DNA from: Cyanoderma ruficeps
Lineage: Eukaryota > Chordata > Aves > Passeriformes > Timaliidae
Assembly (NCBI GenBank): GCA_008694505.1
Contig: VZDJ01000219.1
Span: 13,701,261 to 13,765,260, forward strand
Direction of reading: 5' to 3'
Length of the DNA stretch: 64,000 nucleotides
This document shows, one piece after another, positions 1-14,333 of this stretch. The translations under genes were made by a program, and so were the position numbers. The notes under the pieces were generated by a model. The model worked only from the letters and a program-made list of their open reading frames with translations. It made no database searches and was not told the DNA's origin. Positions within the stretch are counted from its first letter, which is position 1. Each line of letters begins with the position of its first letter.

Positions 1-878
1 ATTTCTAGGACTCCAACACTCCTTGTGAGCTCAAGGATGACTTCTGGCTTTCAAAGGTCTGAGAGTGTGCCTCTTCCCAGTCTCACTGGGATTTACCCCC
101 AGAGGAATTCACAGGAGAGAAGCTGGGCTGAGGCTCAGCTCACACTCTGCCCCAAAGGTGGCCAAAACCCACACCTTGTGAGCTCAAGGACCACTTTTGT
201 CTTTCAAAGGCCTGAGGGTGTGTTTCTTCCCAGTGTCACTGGGATTTACCCCCAGAGGAATTCACAGGGGAGAAGCTGGGCTGAGGTTCAGGGCACACTC
301 TGCACACAGATGCTCCCCCAAAGCTGCTTTACGGCAGCTCCACCCTCCAAAGAAGCAGCATCAGCGTTTAAACCAGGGAATATCTGCCCGCAGAATGTCA
401 CCAGGAGCACGGCAGGAGCAGTCTGGGAGCAAACAGAGCCTGGGGGAAGGATTAATTGGAACGGGGCTGGAGTCACTCCCGTGCTCACAGCGGGGTGTGT
501 TGGTGCTGAGCTGCAGCAAAAGGCCGGGCAGTCCCCGGGCTCTGTGCACCAGCACACGGTGACAGAGCTGCAGCCAGCAGGGAACAGCAGCTTCCAGGTT
601 TTTGCTATGATTTTGGGAAGGGACGGGAGGAAAGGAATTGAATTTCAATCAGGGCTGAGCAGGTACAGCCCAAGCTGGCTGCCACGTGGGCGTTTCCAGG
701 CAGCAGGAGCTGCTCCTGTTCCAGATATTGTCCACAGGGGCTCTGCAGGTTGCTCTAAAGGGAAAAAACATTGCTGATCCTTTCTTGGAACATTTCAGCG
801 GCTGAAAGGTGCTATGAAGTTTCTAAACAAGACAGAAATAATCTGAAACCAGCCTGGGGTTGCTGGTCTGGTCTCTAC
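1..878 (-). other. STK10: STK10 intron 7 (partial)
   Basis: No exon is visible between position 1 and the exon 7 donor. The left part is a two-copy direct duplication (21-318). The long plus-strand open frame across it has no family resemblance and is a chance frame. Confidence 0.85.
21..318. repeat. 153-bp tandem duplication, two copies
   Basis: CCTTGTGAGCTCAAGG starts each copy at 21 and 174, and the CACTGGGATTTACCCCCAGA block recurs at the same spacing. The copies differ by a few substitutions. Confidence 0.9.
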
Positions 879-960
879 CTCCAGCAGCTGGGCAGCACTG
901 GGCCGGGTCTCGGGGTTCTTGTCCAGCGCCTTCTTCAGGAAATCTCTGAACTCCAGGGAC
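879..960 (-). CDS. STK10: STK10 coding exon 7 (kinase C-lobe, subdomain XI)
   Basis: This exon is too short to stand out as an open frame; I found it by following the reading frame. On the minus strand an acceptor TTTTCAG precedes GTCCCTG. It completes the Trp codon and then encodes [20 protein letters not shown] followed by SAAQLLE, residues 264-290. The invariant Arg of kinase subdomain XI is in PETRP. It ends GAG followed by GTAGAG in phase 0. The mammalian protein continues HPFV from the next exon, which must lie left of position 1. This is the last STK10 exon visible. Confidence 0.94.
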
Positions 961-1954
961 CTGAAAACACAGCTGGTGGTGAGAAATTCAGCAGAGGAAA
1001 GGCCTCAAATAGCAGAGGGATCATCTTGATCCCTCAGCAGGTTCTGTCCCAGCTTGCAACTGGCCATAATCAGCATTTTGCTCCCATGGGAAAGAAACCC
1101 TGTGCTCAGTAATTCTGATTATTTGTTGTAGGAGAAGCAGCAACAGGGCCAGGTCAGGGATCAGGTTTTGCCTTCCTGATGGTGGGGACTGAGCCCCAGC
1201 CCCTGTGGCCCAGGGAGGGAAACAGGGGCAGGGAAACAGGGACAACACAGCAGTCATCCCCCATGGCAGGGGCTGCCCGGGGACAAGGAGCCGTCCCCAT
1301 GGCCCCCGTGGGAAAGGGTGGCTGTGCAGGACCAGGAGCCCCATAGGAGGGCACCCTCAGGCTGCAAAGTGCAGCTCTGAGCTCCAGAGCGTGGCCCTGA
1401 TGTCACTTGTGGCTTCTGAGCAGCTCCAGGGGCAGCGTTCCCACCCTGCCTGTGACAATGACTGTGACTCCAGTGCTCTGCCAGTAACGTGCTGCTGGCC
1501 GACCTGCAGCAGCTTTTGTGATTTATAAACGAGTAAATTAACAAAAAAAACCAAGCTAATTAATTAATTAATTAAAATTAACTGACTAGCTTTCTTTTAC
1601 GTGCAGAAGCGGCTTTCCAGATTTCAGGGAAAGCAGTCCTGGAGCTCTTGGCCATCTCCAGCTTTGGAGAAAAACCTGCCTTTCATACACACGGGTTGTT
1701 TTGAGAACAGCCAAGGGGTGACCCCTGGTTTTTGGGAGGTCTGTGGGTGAGGAGCAGCTCTCCTTGTGCTGCCTGGCCCCTGTGGGCACAGTGTGAGCAT
1801 CCCACCCTCAGCCAGCAGTGCCTTCCCAGCCCTTTGCACACAGCTGGGCCCGGAATACAGCCCAAACCCCGCTCAAATTAAAGAAAACTGCTCGGAATGA
1901 CTGGTTTTCCCCTCTGTGTGTGAGCTGGGAGGTGCTCCCCGTGCTGCCCCCTCA

Positions 1955-2278
<324 letters not shown>

Positions 2279-3201
2279 TCAGAAGCAGCAGCATCTTTTC
2301 CACGGGGTGAAACCCTCCTCCCCGCTGGGGAGAGCCAGGCCCCGCAAACCCCCAGGCCGTTGACATCTGGCTCGGATGTTGCTTCAGAGCACCAATTAAT
2401 CCCCAAAGCTCCATTCCTTCAGCAGTCGGGTGATTTAGAGGCTGTGTGTAGCAGATTTTCTGAGAGGAGGAGTCTCATTCTGTACTTAGAATGAGACATT
2501 CAATAAAACCGTGAACTACCCAGACTGAGTCCTGCCCGGCTGAGCCTTGGCCTTGAAGGCCTTGAGGCCTTGAAGCCTGTTGAGCAGGTAAAATTAATTG
2601 TGGCGCAGAAGAAATTAGATGTTAAGGCATCATTGTTAGACAGTGGGTTTTCTGAAGGTCGCTGAGAGCAATTATTAGTGGGCACGTTTAGCCACCTTAA
2701 AAGCAAAATTAAACAGCCTTTGTTTGCGTTCTTTTTGTGCTGTATGCCAATAGAAATGTCGCTCTAATCATAAACTATATAGAATTGTATATAACCTGCC
2801 AGCAGAATAAATGGAGAACGTAGGATTAACCATATTGGTTGGATCATACGTTGTTCTGGCTCAACCTCTCCTTATCTCAGGGCCTCCCTGCAACAGTTGT
2901 GTTCTTGTCTTCCTGGGGCAGGGGCTCGTTCCCATGGGCTTGGAGTGGCTTCCAAGCCCATCCCAGCCCCGGGGTGTGCGGAGCAGGGAGAGCACAGTGG
3001 GGTGTCCCTCACTCTGACCCCTGTGCACACAGCTCCCGCACCACTGAGGCAAGGAAAACCCTTGGAAGTGCAGAAAAACAGGCCAAAAATCCTCATTAAA
3101 ATCCTCCCACCGTGGTCCAACAGGTCCCCAAAGCCAGCTTCAGAGCAAAACCTGATTTTCAGGAGCGAATTTTACAGGATTTCCCGGCAAGCAGGGACTC
3201 A

Positions 3202-3444
<243 letters not shown>

Positions 3445-3587
3445 TTAAAATTTGGTTTGGGGTATGTGACCCCCAGGATTTTCCTCTCCCATGTTCTATA
3501 AAACGGGCACAACAACCCCCTCCTGCCAAACCTTACACGTCTAGGAGGAAATGGAGCTCTTTGCTGCAAACACAAGCAGCTCCGTGG

Positions 3588-3955
3588 CAGATTTCAGAAC
3601 TTATTTCCTAGCAAAAAGCCTGATTTTACAGCAAAAAAACCAAAATTCTGTTGCATTCCTCCATAGCAGATTTCAGGACTTATTTCCTAGCAAAAAGCTT
3701 GATTTTACAGCAAAAAACCCAAAATTCTGTTACATTCCTCTATAGCAGATTCAGGAATTATTTCCTAGCAAAAAGCCTGATTTTAGAGCAGAAAAACAAA
3801 AGTGCTGCTACATTCCTGCACAGCAGATTTTAGGACTTATTTCCTAGCAAAAAGCCTGATTTTAGAGCAGAAAAACCAAATTGCTCCATAGCAGATTTCA
3901 GGACTGATTTCCTAGCAAAAAGCCTGATTTTACAACAGAAAAAACAAATTGCTGT
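3588..3955. repeat. 78-bp tandem repeat, five copies
   Basis: Units start GCAGATTTCAGGACTTATTT and contain CCTAGCAAAAAGCCTGATTT; starts fall near 3588, 3666, 3744, 3822 and 3890. Sits in STK10 intron 4. Confidence 0.9.
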
Positions 3956-4424
3956 TCTGTTCCTTCTTTCGCCTCCGGCCACTGCAAGGTGCCTGTCCCT
4001 GATTTTGTCCCTCCTGAGCTGACGCCCAGCCAGGTTAAACTGGCCAGAGCTGCAGAGTGTCCCGAGCCCACTCCAGGGGGGTTTGGCCTCCAGGACAGCC
4101 CTGGGGACAGCCGGAGGAGCTGTCACCCATCTGCAGCCTGAGCTGGGGGTGTCCCTGCCTGGGGGTCACCCTCTGACCAGCTCCTGCAGATCAATCCCCC
4201 CTCTCCTCCTCCAGCAGGTCCTTCTGGTGCCAAATTCGACTCCAAAGCAGAGCGAGCTGGCAAAGGAGCCCTTTGGCAACCCTCCCCCTGTCACCACCGA
4301 ACCTGCCGTGCAGATAAGAGGAATTCTTCCAGCTCCCAGCCCTGCCAACTGGCACCCTGCACAGGATGCTCAGCAGGCCAAGAAGCCACAGAAACCGGGT
4401 TCAGAGAGGGATTAAACAAACTCA

Positions 4425-4907
<483 letters not shown>

Positions 4908-5759
4908 TCAGCTTGTTAAGGTGATTTATTCCCTAAGCCAGCGCTTGCAGCAGAATTTCCACCCCTTGGAGCTGCTGGCTCAGAGCTCCCTCCTGGGGAT
5001 GCTCAGCTGAGGGCCTGGACCTGGGGATGAGGGGGACAAGGAGGGGGGAGCCAGAAATGCAGAGATCAGGGCTGACAAGGAGTGACCCCCAGGGACTTGT
5101 GGCTCTGTCCCAAGGCTGTGGGCAGGGTGATGCCAGAGCAGTGCAGAGGGGATGTCACCCCCCTGAGGGTGACACCGGAGGGGCTGTGACACCAGCCAGG
5201 GCTCTCTTGGGGTCCCAGCCACCCATCCCTGCTCCCAGCAGCTCTCTCTGTGTGGGAGGGAGGAGTTAAAAAAGGGGGAAATTGCTGGGATTGCTGCAAA
5301 CTGCAGTTTATCAGAGCCCTGCTGCCTCACCGAGTGACTGAGACCATACGGAGAACTCAGCAAAAAAGGTCTGGGGAAATTCATCTTGACAGGCACCCAG
5401 CTTCAACATCTCAGCCCTGCTGGGAGCTGTGGGAACAACGGGGATCCCAAGCAGGCAGTGCCCCCCCAAGCAGATAAATATTTAAATTCAGCTTTCCCCT
5501 GCAGCCAGACTCTCCCTGCTCCCCACGCCTTGTGATCTGCTGATCCCAGCAGCATTTAAATCACTAAAGGACATTAAAGTAGCTCAAAAACTCGCCCAGG
5601 GCTGCCACACCTTCTGCTCAGGGTATGAAAAGAGGCAGAATCCTGGCAGAGAAAGGGCAGCGGTGGCCCCCGTGCCCGCCGTCTGTCCGAGGGATGCTCC
5701 CGGGGTGGTGCCAGGAGTTGGGAAATGCCCCGCGGGCACCGGGGCAGGGCCGCACTCAC

Positions 5760-5808
5760 CCAGCATCGTGGCATCCACGGCCCCGCCGGGGCAGAACTCG
5801 ATCATGAT
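5760..5808 (-). CDS. STK10: STK10 coding exon 3 (hinge, 49 nt)
   Basis: This short exon encodes IMIEFCPGGAVDATML plus the first base of the next codon, residues 108-123 and part of 124. It is the hinge linking the kinase N- and C-lobes, where ATP-site ligands contact the backbone. The acceptor reads CCCCCCAG before ATCATG and the donor is G followed by GTGAGT. The phase (0 in, 1 out) fits exons 2 and 4 exactly and restores the family sequence MLELDRGL across the junction. It is surrounded by GC-rich, CpG-containing sequence. Confidence 0.95.
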
Positions 5809-8800
5809 CTGGGGGGACAAAGAGAGAATTCAAGCCAGGCTGCGTCTCACCGGGGAAAGGGAGAGGAGAGAAAAGCCGGGTTTGATTCCCGGCATGGCAA
5901 AGCCGGGCTGGGGGAGCTCCCCGGGACTCATCCCTTGGGCACCGCGGGCATCTCCCAGCACCGGGCTCAGCTCCCGCACCGTGCCCACCTCGCAGGGACC
6001 CTCCTCCGGGGGCTGTGCCACCCTCAGCGGCCCCGTACCTGACTCCCACCCCAGCGGCAGCCTCAGGGCTCGGAGCTGCCCCTGTTTCCATCCCTGGCCC
6101 TCCTCGGGGAGCAGCGCTGCCAGCGGGCCGGGATCGCTGTCATGGCTGCGGCCTGACGTGGCCGCACACACCAGGCGGGATTTTCCCGGCCAAATGAGGG
6201 CCGGGGAGGGCTCTCGTGTCTTCAGGGCAGGGTTGTTTTCCACTGTTTTTATTCCCCCGCATTGCTCAGTCGTTCGTTGCTCTCACATTTGGAGCAGCCC
6301 GAGGCGGAGCTGTGTCAATAGAGAGGGCGAGCACGTTCCCCAGATTTTGGCGTTTCTCTCCGGGGGCGTGCAGAGCCCTGCCAGTCCCACACGTCTGCTC
6401 TGCCATCCCTCCCAGGCGCCCCCAGCACCTCGGGGATGCAGAAACTCTCCCCTCACCTCTGCACAGAGCCAGCCAGAGCCGCCCCGTGCCGGCCTCAATT
6501 CCCTCCGGGGCTGCTCGCATAAACTGATTACAATTTCAAGCAGCCGGGGATTACAAGGGACAAGAGGTGCTTCACCTCTCCGGCAAGCTCTTCTCCTTGC
6601 CGAGGTGACCAGGGCAGCATTCCCGAGCGGTGAAATGCCAGGGGTGACTCTGGGGACAGCGCCTGAGCAGTGTTTACCAGCTCAGCCCTCGAAACCCATC
6701 AAGAAAGGGTCACATTCCTCACGGCAGCTCCAAGCACTGGCCCAGCAGCTGAGGAGAGAAGGTTCAAGCTCCCTGTTGCTCGTGGTTTGATCCTGCAGCT
6801 CCAGGAAAGACCCTTCAGATCCTCTGCTTGGGCCAGGGAAATGCAGTTATCACCCGGAGGGAGAAAACCGCTTTGTTCTGGAGAACGGGGAGCAGGAGCT
6901 GGGGTGCAGCAAAGCTGGAATTGCTCAGCGGGGACCAGCCCGGGTCACAGGAGGAGTCAGAGAGGGGACAAACAGGTGACAAACCCGGGCAGGTGTGACG
7001 GAGGCACCACTGGGGGAGGATAACCCCAAATGCTGGGGCAGCGTTTGGAATAGGCAGGTGGAGAGAAGGAATTGGGAACACAACGGAACCATTCCCAAAG
7101 CAGGAGAACCTGGCACAGCTCCAGGGGGGAGCCTGGCAGGAGGGACGGGGCCAGCAGAGCATCAATGGGAAATACCAACACTGTTTTGTTGTTTGATACC
7201 TCGAATCAGAGCATCAGCAGCTTCCTGAGCAAATGGAAGGGCGGGAATTGTCTCCTGCCGTGGTCCCCCCAGGCAGGGAATTGTTTTGTCACCCCAAACC
7301 GCTCCAGGAGTGTCATTTCAACCCCATTATTTCTGTGGTGTTCCTCATCACATTCATCAGAGCAGACTAAAACCAGCAGTGGCCACCAGCCCTTCTTGGG
7401 CTCCTCAGGGCAAACCTCACAAAATTCCAGTGGGGTTTGCAGCCTGGCAATGAGAAAATGAGGAGGAGCCGTCCCTCTGAAGGAGCAGGGTGATCCCTGT
7501 GTGTTCATCCAGGCACAGCAGGCTGGGAACACGGGGGAAACACAGAAAACTTCCAAATATGCATTTCCAACAAGGGCAGAGATGCCAAAGAATAATTCTG
7601 GGTGTGGCCAGATGGCCCGAGCAGCTAAAAAAAAAAACCAAACAAAAAACAACGAGCTGGTTTCAGTTCCGAAAAAAATCCTATTTAAACAAACAGAGCT
7701 GGCGATGTCCCAGCTCATCCTCCCAACACTTCCCTCCAGGAGCAGGGCCAGCCTGGGAAGGGTTTTGCCATGGGGGCAGTAGGAAGGCAGGCCTGGTGAC
7801 ATCAGCATCAGTGTGTGTGAACTGGGAGCACCCACAGCTCCTCCTGCTGCCGCTGCTCGGGGCCCTGGGGGGTCTGCAGGGAGTGGGGCTGCAGCAAACA
7901 TCCTGTTTGTAATGATTTCCTCGGCACCAGAAACCCAGGGACTTCCTCAGCCAAGGCAGCTGGGGGGACACAGGGTTCCTGCAAATCCATCCTCGATGTT
8001 TTAGTCTCCAGTTTATTACAGCCACTCCCAAAATTCACCATTTCTGAGTTGTTTGAGCAACACAACGGAGGGAGAGCCACAGCCAGAGCCCCCAAATCAC
8101 AGCCCAACCAAGGAATTCACCAGCCCCCGGGCTCACTCCCAGCTCCAAGGGATGCTCTGGACCACACAGGAACAGATTTGGGCAGCTGGGTTGAAAGAGA
8201 AAGGAACTTGGTCTCACTACCTCTGAAAACTTTTGTGACAGTTTAAATAAAAAGGGCCCTTTTCTCCTACATGTTCAACAAAACAAAAATGCAGAGGTCT
8301 GCATGCAGACACCACGAAATCTTTCCTTTTCAAAAAAAAACCTTTGCAAAGGGCAATATTAACGTTGAAAGTGAAAGTCCACTCAGGTTCAAGGGCTTTG
8401 CTGGTCACCTCCATTTTCCCCATGGTTCAGCTTCCAGGATCTGGGAGCATTTAGGGTCTGACAAACCAGGACCAGCCTCACCGGCCAGGGTGCCCCCCAA
8501 AGTGCCCCCCAAGCTCCCTCCTCCCACCCTGGGCAGAACAGCTCCCCCCTCCTGGGTGTGTCTGAACGTGCCCGGAACTTCCTACATCGCTAAAACAAAA
8601 ATAAAAAACCCACAAAGAAACAGCTTATCTGGAGAGATAATTTCACCAAACACTGCCCAGCCCGCCAAGGGTGGGACAGCTGATGGCCCTGGGCAGGGTT
8701 TGGCTCTTACTCACCCACCTGGCACTCGGAGGGCAGAGCCCAAAAACCCTTCCCTGGCCGGCAGAAAGGGCCGGGGGTGGGAAACAAAAGCCATCAGCTG

Positions 8801-9814
8801 GGGGGGCAGCTCCTGCCAGGGGTGCCCCGGGGTGCCAAGAGCTTCCCACGGGCACCTGAGGCCACCAGGTCCCCTCAGGACAGAGCAAGTGGCACTGGAG
8901 GTGAGGTGAGGGCTGCCAGCCTTTCCCTGGGACTCTGCTGCTCGTGCAGTGCACGTGGAGGAGTTTGGGGTCACCGAGGTGCTGCACAGCTCCCGGGGCT
9001 GTTCCTCTGCGGGGACACAGTGACAAAAACTTCAACAGGGCCCTGCCAGTGCCCTCAGCACCCCACTGCCCTCAGATCCACTCTGCCCGGGCCAGGAACT
9101 GCAGCAGAACTGAAACACCTCAGCGATTTCCTCCCCCGGCCTGCGGCAGAGGGGTTCAGGCTGTTTGTGTGAGCAGCTGCTGGAAGCCACAGCATCCTGC
9201 AGCCACCTCCGGCGCCCACGCACAGCCCCGTGCCTCTGACACGTGTGTGGGGCAGCTCTGAGGTGTCCTTGTCACCCCACAGAGGAAAGCACTCCCCAGC
9301 ACAGCCCTGTGCTGGCACAGAGGGGCCGAGGAGATAAGAGCAACAAACTCGATAAAGGAAACGGCGCTCTGTTTGCAGAGACAGCCGGGGAAGGAAACGC
9401 TCCCAGCTTCCCTCCTCGGCACCCAGCACTCCTGCCCTCCTTCTCTCTGCCCAGAGTGTGGAGCTGGCACAAAGTTCCTGGGGGTTCGGTGCTGCTGGCA
9501 GCAGGAATTCCCAGCTGGGTGTTTTCCAGACGGGAGCAGGGTGTGGAGAAGGCATGGCACGGCAGCAGAGGGCTCAGTCCTGCTCCACGTGGAGCTGCCA
9601 CTGCAGGGACACCCCAGCGCTCCCCGGGCACCTCTGCCTGAGCCCTCCCCGTCATCTCTCCAGCCCTCCCAGCTCCCACCCAAGTCCAAGGATTGAGTTG
9701 GCATCAGGGAGCAGAGGGAGGAGGTGGCTCACATTCCTACACCCACTCAGCTTGGCACCTTCCCCACCAGCCAGCCCGCTGCCCCTGCTCAGCTCTCTGC
9801 ACCCCACACATGCC

Positions 9815-10155
9815 GAAGGGATGGGGGGAAAGATTCCAGAAGGGCTGGGGAAAAGATTCCAAAGCGCTGGGGGAAAGATTCCAGAAGGGCTGGGGAAAAG
9901 ATTCCAAAGCGCTGGGGGAAAGATTCCAGAAGGGCGGGGGGAAAAGATTCCAGAAGGGCTGGGGGAAAAGATTCCCAAGGGCTGGGGGGAAAGATTCCAA
10001 AAGGGCTGGGGGAAACGATTCCAAAGGGCTGGGGAAAAAGATTCCAAAAGGGCTGGGGGAAAGGATTCCAAAGGATGGGGGAAAAAAATTCCAGAGGGCT
10101 GGGGGAAAAGATTCCAAAGGGCTGGGGAAATGATGCCAAAGGGCTGGGGGAAAAC
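9815..10155. repeat. 22-bp minisatellite, about 15 copies
   Basis: Units GGGCTGGGGGAAAAGATTCC plus AA or AG, strongly G/A on the plus strand. All frames stay open, which creates long false proline- or lysine-rich open frames. Confidence 0.92.
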
Positions 10156-13100
10156 GGGGAGCAGATTCTCCCCAGCATTGCTCATAAACCACCATGGGCT
10201 CACCCCGAGCAAGGCTCCTTTTGCTCTTTGCTGGGGGCTGAACGCAGAGCAAGGCACAAAATCCTTCCCAGCCTCACCCCTAGAGCCCCACGAGGCCAAG
10301 ACAAAAGGGGACAACACCCAAGAGTCACAAAAGCCACCAGCTCAGGCTGCAGCTGGCCCTCAGCAGCCACCAGAGAGGGCACAAAACAATCCAGAAGCCA
10401 CCAAAGGCCTCTTGGCTGCCCCAGAGCAGCACAAATGTCAAAAGCTGGCCTGACATGGCAAGTATGCTGTAGGTGGAAGTGAAATAATTCGCTCTCTGTA
10501 AGAGAAGGCTCCAAGCTTGCCAAGTTTCCCTCATGGACAAGGGCACCATTCAGAGACTTTAAATATAATAAACCTTTTCTGCCTCATTTTCTGGACAAAA
10601 TAACCTACAGAGAAAAATATTTGAAATCAGAAATGAAGGAAAAAAAAAAAAGGTTGTCCCCGTAAGGGGTGGGGGGAAGAAGATGCAGGGCAGGAAACAA
10701 GGAACACAAAGTTTAGGGAGTTTCAGAGGAAGAAAACTTTGTGGAGAACAAAGTCAATGCTCCTGGCGGAGCGCAGTGCTCCCTGCTGATCTTAAGGAAG
10801 CTGGGGACAAGTTGTCCACATTTAAAGCACTGCAAGATGACAAAATATTTCCGTGGACTGCCCCCCACAGTTGGCAGAAACATTCCCATCCCCACTGCAA
10901 TGTTGGCAGAACAAATTAAAACTCCTTTGAGCTCAACCAAACGGTTTTGATGTTGCAAAAAGCATCTTTTGCTGCTTGGAGGGCCGTGGGCGGGATCCCT
11001 TTTCTCACCAAGTTATCAGCGTTTAGAGGCCACTGAGTTCACTTTGTTACGGGATGGGAAGCAAAACTCCAAGAATCGTTTCAAACATAAATAGCAAAAA
11101 AAAAAAAAGGAAGAAGTTGCTGCTTCAGTGGGAAGATTCCCCAACCCCGAGTGCCCCGAGTCTGTGTCAGCATCCAGAAGAGATGATGCATCTCAGAAGG
11201 GCAAAGCTCACGGGGAGAGCTGGAGTTTGACCCAGGACAAGTTCCCTGGGTGGATTTTATGAAGTCAGCAGTTCCAGCTCAGCCCCAAAGCCTCGCCTGG
11301 CCACGAGGACAATGCAGTGAAGGGGATGCCAAAGGGCTTGGTAAGTTTTCCACTCCTGCCTGGCATCTCCCCTAGAAACAACCATTTGTCCCAATCATCC
11401 CCAAACTCCCAGCGCGAGGGGGATCCATCACACGGCCTGAGTGTTGCTGTTTGACAGTTCCAGTGAGGGCTTTGATGCCAGTGGATCACTCCAGGCCAGG
11501 AGGTCTCCAAAAGGAACGTCCCTCCCTCCCTCCAAATGACAACTTCCAGGCTCTATCTGAAACAGAGCGAAGTTTAAAGAAGTTTAAACCTGCCAGCTAT
11601 CCCTCACTGCAGGCTTTAGGCTGAAGTCGGGTTTCCAGGCGCTGTCTCCTGTCCATGGGGAGCTCATGAATATTCCCTCCTATGCAAACGCTGCTCCTCA
11701 GCATTCCCTTGGAGATCCAGCCAGTGGGAACGGTGGCTAATTGCAATTCAGCCCTAAACAAAGTTCTCAAGTGCTTTGAAAACTGATTTGCCTACGAGGC
11801 TCCTTGTCTGCTCTGCTTTTCTTTTCATGAAACTCCCGGCCGGGTGTTGTAACCCTGCACTGGGACTCAGCACCCAGGATTTATTCCCAAGTGCCATTCA
11901 TCCCCCCGGGGGAAACTTTAGGCAAATCCCTGTCTGTGCCTTCCCTCTCAGGGCCGGGATAATGACACCAGCTCCTTCCTAAAGCATTCCAGGGTGTTCA
12001 GGCCGTGCGATCGCAGGGAATTATTACGGCTTCAATCACCTCCTCATGCAGCGTTATCCTGTGCAAAGGGTGGCACACAAAGGTTTCTCTTCTCCTCCGG
12101 GTTGTGTTGGTACCTGCAGGAGCACTCCTGAACTCTGGCTGGGCTGTGGCAGTTTGCCTGATACATAAATCATTTTGGGGGGTTGCTAAAAATCATTCAT
12201 TTCCCCTCTCGTTTTAAGGGAAAACTCCCCGTAGTTTTACCCAGAAGAGGATTTAGAGTGACTTGGCAGGAGGCTGAATGCTAAAACTCATGTTCACAGC
12301 ATGGAGGGGGCTGGTGGAAGCCCAGATTTCCAGCAGATTTAGGGTTTTTGGACACACAGAAGCAAATCCCCCTCACCCAATAGAACACAGCTTTTGAAAC
12401 TGACTTTTTAAAGTTATTAATGGCTTAGGGATGGGACTGAAATGGGGTTTGCTTGCTTCGAACAGAATTTTCACTGATAATTATTGCAACGTGGTATGGA
12501 CTGCAGGAGTTTGGGAAGGGCCAGGCAGGAGAAGGGAAGGAGGATGTCCCCCAGATATCTGATACCTGTCACCGCAGCGTCCCAGCCGGCAGACACAGCC
12601 CCAGAGCTGTGTGACCACCACCCACTCCCATCGCGCTGCTCTGAGCAGCAAACTGCTGACCCTGGAAATGCAGGGAAGTGCCAAAAAACCCCCACTGGGC
12701 TGCATCACTTTTTCCACTTTGCAGCTCTGGCCAAGATGAGGAGCTGCCCCTCAGGACAGGGAGGGGACACTGGGATGTCCCCGCTGCATTCCCAGCGATG
12801 CCGTGTCTCGATGCCTGCTGATGTCTGCCCACACCTGCTCCTCTCCTACCCACCCTGCTCAGCTTCCTGGGGGTGTTTTGCAGTTCTGCCCAAATTCTGG
12901 ACTGGTAGGAATTTGGAAAACCGGTCCAGCAAACCCCACCCCCACACTGGTTTTTCCCAGCGGGGCTGATCCCGTGCCCTGCGTGTCCCAGGATCTGGGA
13001 GGGATCGGGATTTATGTTCCTGCAGCTGGGGCAAGGAGGAAGGGGAAGGATTGCTGTTCCTCCAGGAGGCTGGCGAGCTGTTTAGCAAAGTTTGGGATCG

Positions 13101-13704
13101 CTTTGTTTTCCCGGATTTTCCCTCGGCTCCCCGCGAGCTGCAAACAGCAAAGTTCAAGAACTTCTGGGGGAAGTTTGGGACAAAGCTCCATCCAGGAGCA
13201 GGAGGCCGAGGAGGAAGGGCTGCAGCTCTGCTGCCAAGCGGAGTTTTAAAGGGACACAAAGAGCCGTGGGATCCCTCAGGGACCGCGGGCTGAGCCTGCT
13301 CCGGGCCGGCCTTCACACAAACACATCCCCAGGGCACCCAGCCAAGCTCACCCTGCGAGACATCCCCGCCAGGAGTTGTGATAACCTCCCTTGGCCAAGG
13401 AAAACTGCGGGGAATCTGATCCTGCTACCGGCTCTCCCTCCTCTGTTTGTTTTAAAGAAAAGGTATTGCCAACCTCGGGGAAGCGGATGCTTTACATTGC
13501 CCAGCACGGGATAATGAACGTTTCTTTATGCGACAGGATTTTCAAGAATGCCCAAATCTCCAGTCGACATCCATATCAAAGGGGGGAGCGATCCCAAAAG
13601 TGCCTGGCTGAACAGGTCAGGGCCTGCCCACGGAAAATGCAAAAGGCTTTTGTAGAGTACAAAGAGCAGCGCGGAGCCGCTGTGGCAGCTGCGGGAGTTT
13701 GTAC

Positions 13705-14333
13705 TGTTGTGAATAGGCTCCGTTTATTAATCTGGGCATGAGAAATTAAAGAATCGCAGGTAGAAGGAGGGCACTGACAAAATCACCGGGGGAGAAGGTG
13801 CACGGAGGAATGTCCACCTCAATCTGCAAATGAAAGAAGGACTTCAGCTGGGCCCCGCTGCCAAATCACCGAACCATCAGCTTTGAGACAACTCCGGCCT
13901 CCAATAGCCATCCTTCTGTCTGGCGGAGGGACCTCACTCTAAATGTCAGTATGATTCAAAGTTAATCCCAGACACCATTCTGATTCCACTCAGGAAGGAG
14001 TTTGAATCCAAAAAGAAGGATCCATGAATCTCATAATCCAACCGCAGACAAAGGAAAACCCTGCCTGGAGAGAAATAAAAAGTATAAAAACCGGACCCTA
14101 AGAGCAGGACGGTGGAGCGAATGACGAGGACTCGGTACCGGCCGGTCCCGTGTTCGTTTCCCAGATTCGGATGAATCTTATCCTTATTGTGGCTTGAAAT
14201 TTTTCTGCTTCATTGCATTGTGGTTGTTTTTGTTGTGTTTTTATTTCTTTTCTGTACTTTAATTCGCATTTAGCGAGAAAATAAAATTTATCCTTTTTTT
14301 TTTAATTCTGATTTGGCTCACCTATTTATAACA
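13705..14333 (+). mobile_element. solo LTR, copy 1 of a family
   Basis: A 629-bp element with TGTT...AACA termini, a TATA-like stretch (AAGTATAAAAACC near 14,080) and an AATAAA signal near 14,280, which fits U3-R-U5 order on the plus strand. Internal blocks such as the CAGACACCATTCTGATTCCA segment recur in the copy at 21.9 kb. No retroviral coding sequence adjoins, so it is a solo LTR. The flanks (GTAC and GTGC) form at best a decayed 4-bp target duplication. Confidence 0.75.

Noticed and set aside
5663..6790. Plus-strand frame of 375 codons opposite STK10 exon 3.
   Set aside because: Antisense to a conserved exon in a GC-rich zone; no recognisable domain and no splice or poly(A) support.
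9458..10482. Long overlapping open frames on both strands rich in Lys/Gly or Pro/Phe.
   Set aside because: They coincide with the 22-bp minisatellite and have no family resemblance or splice context.
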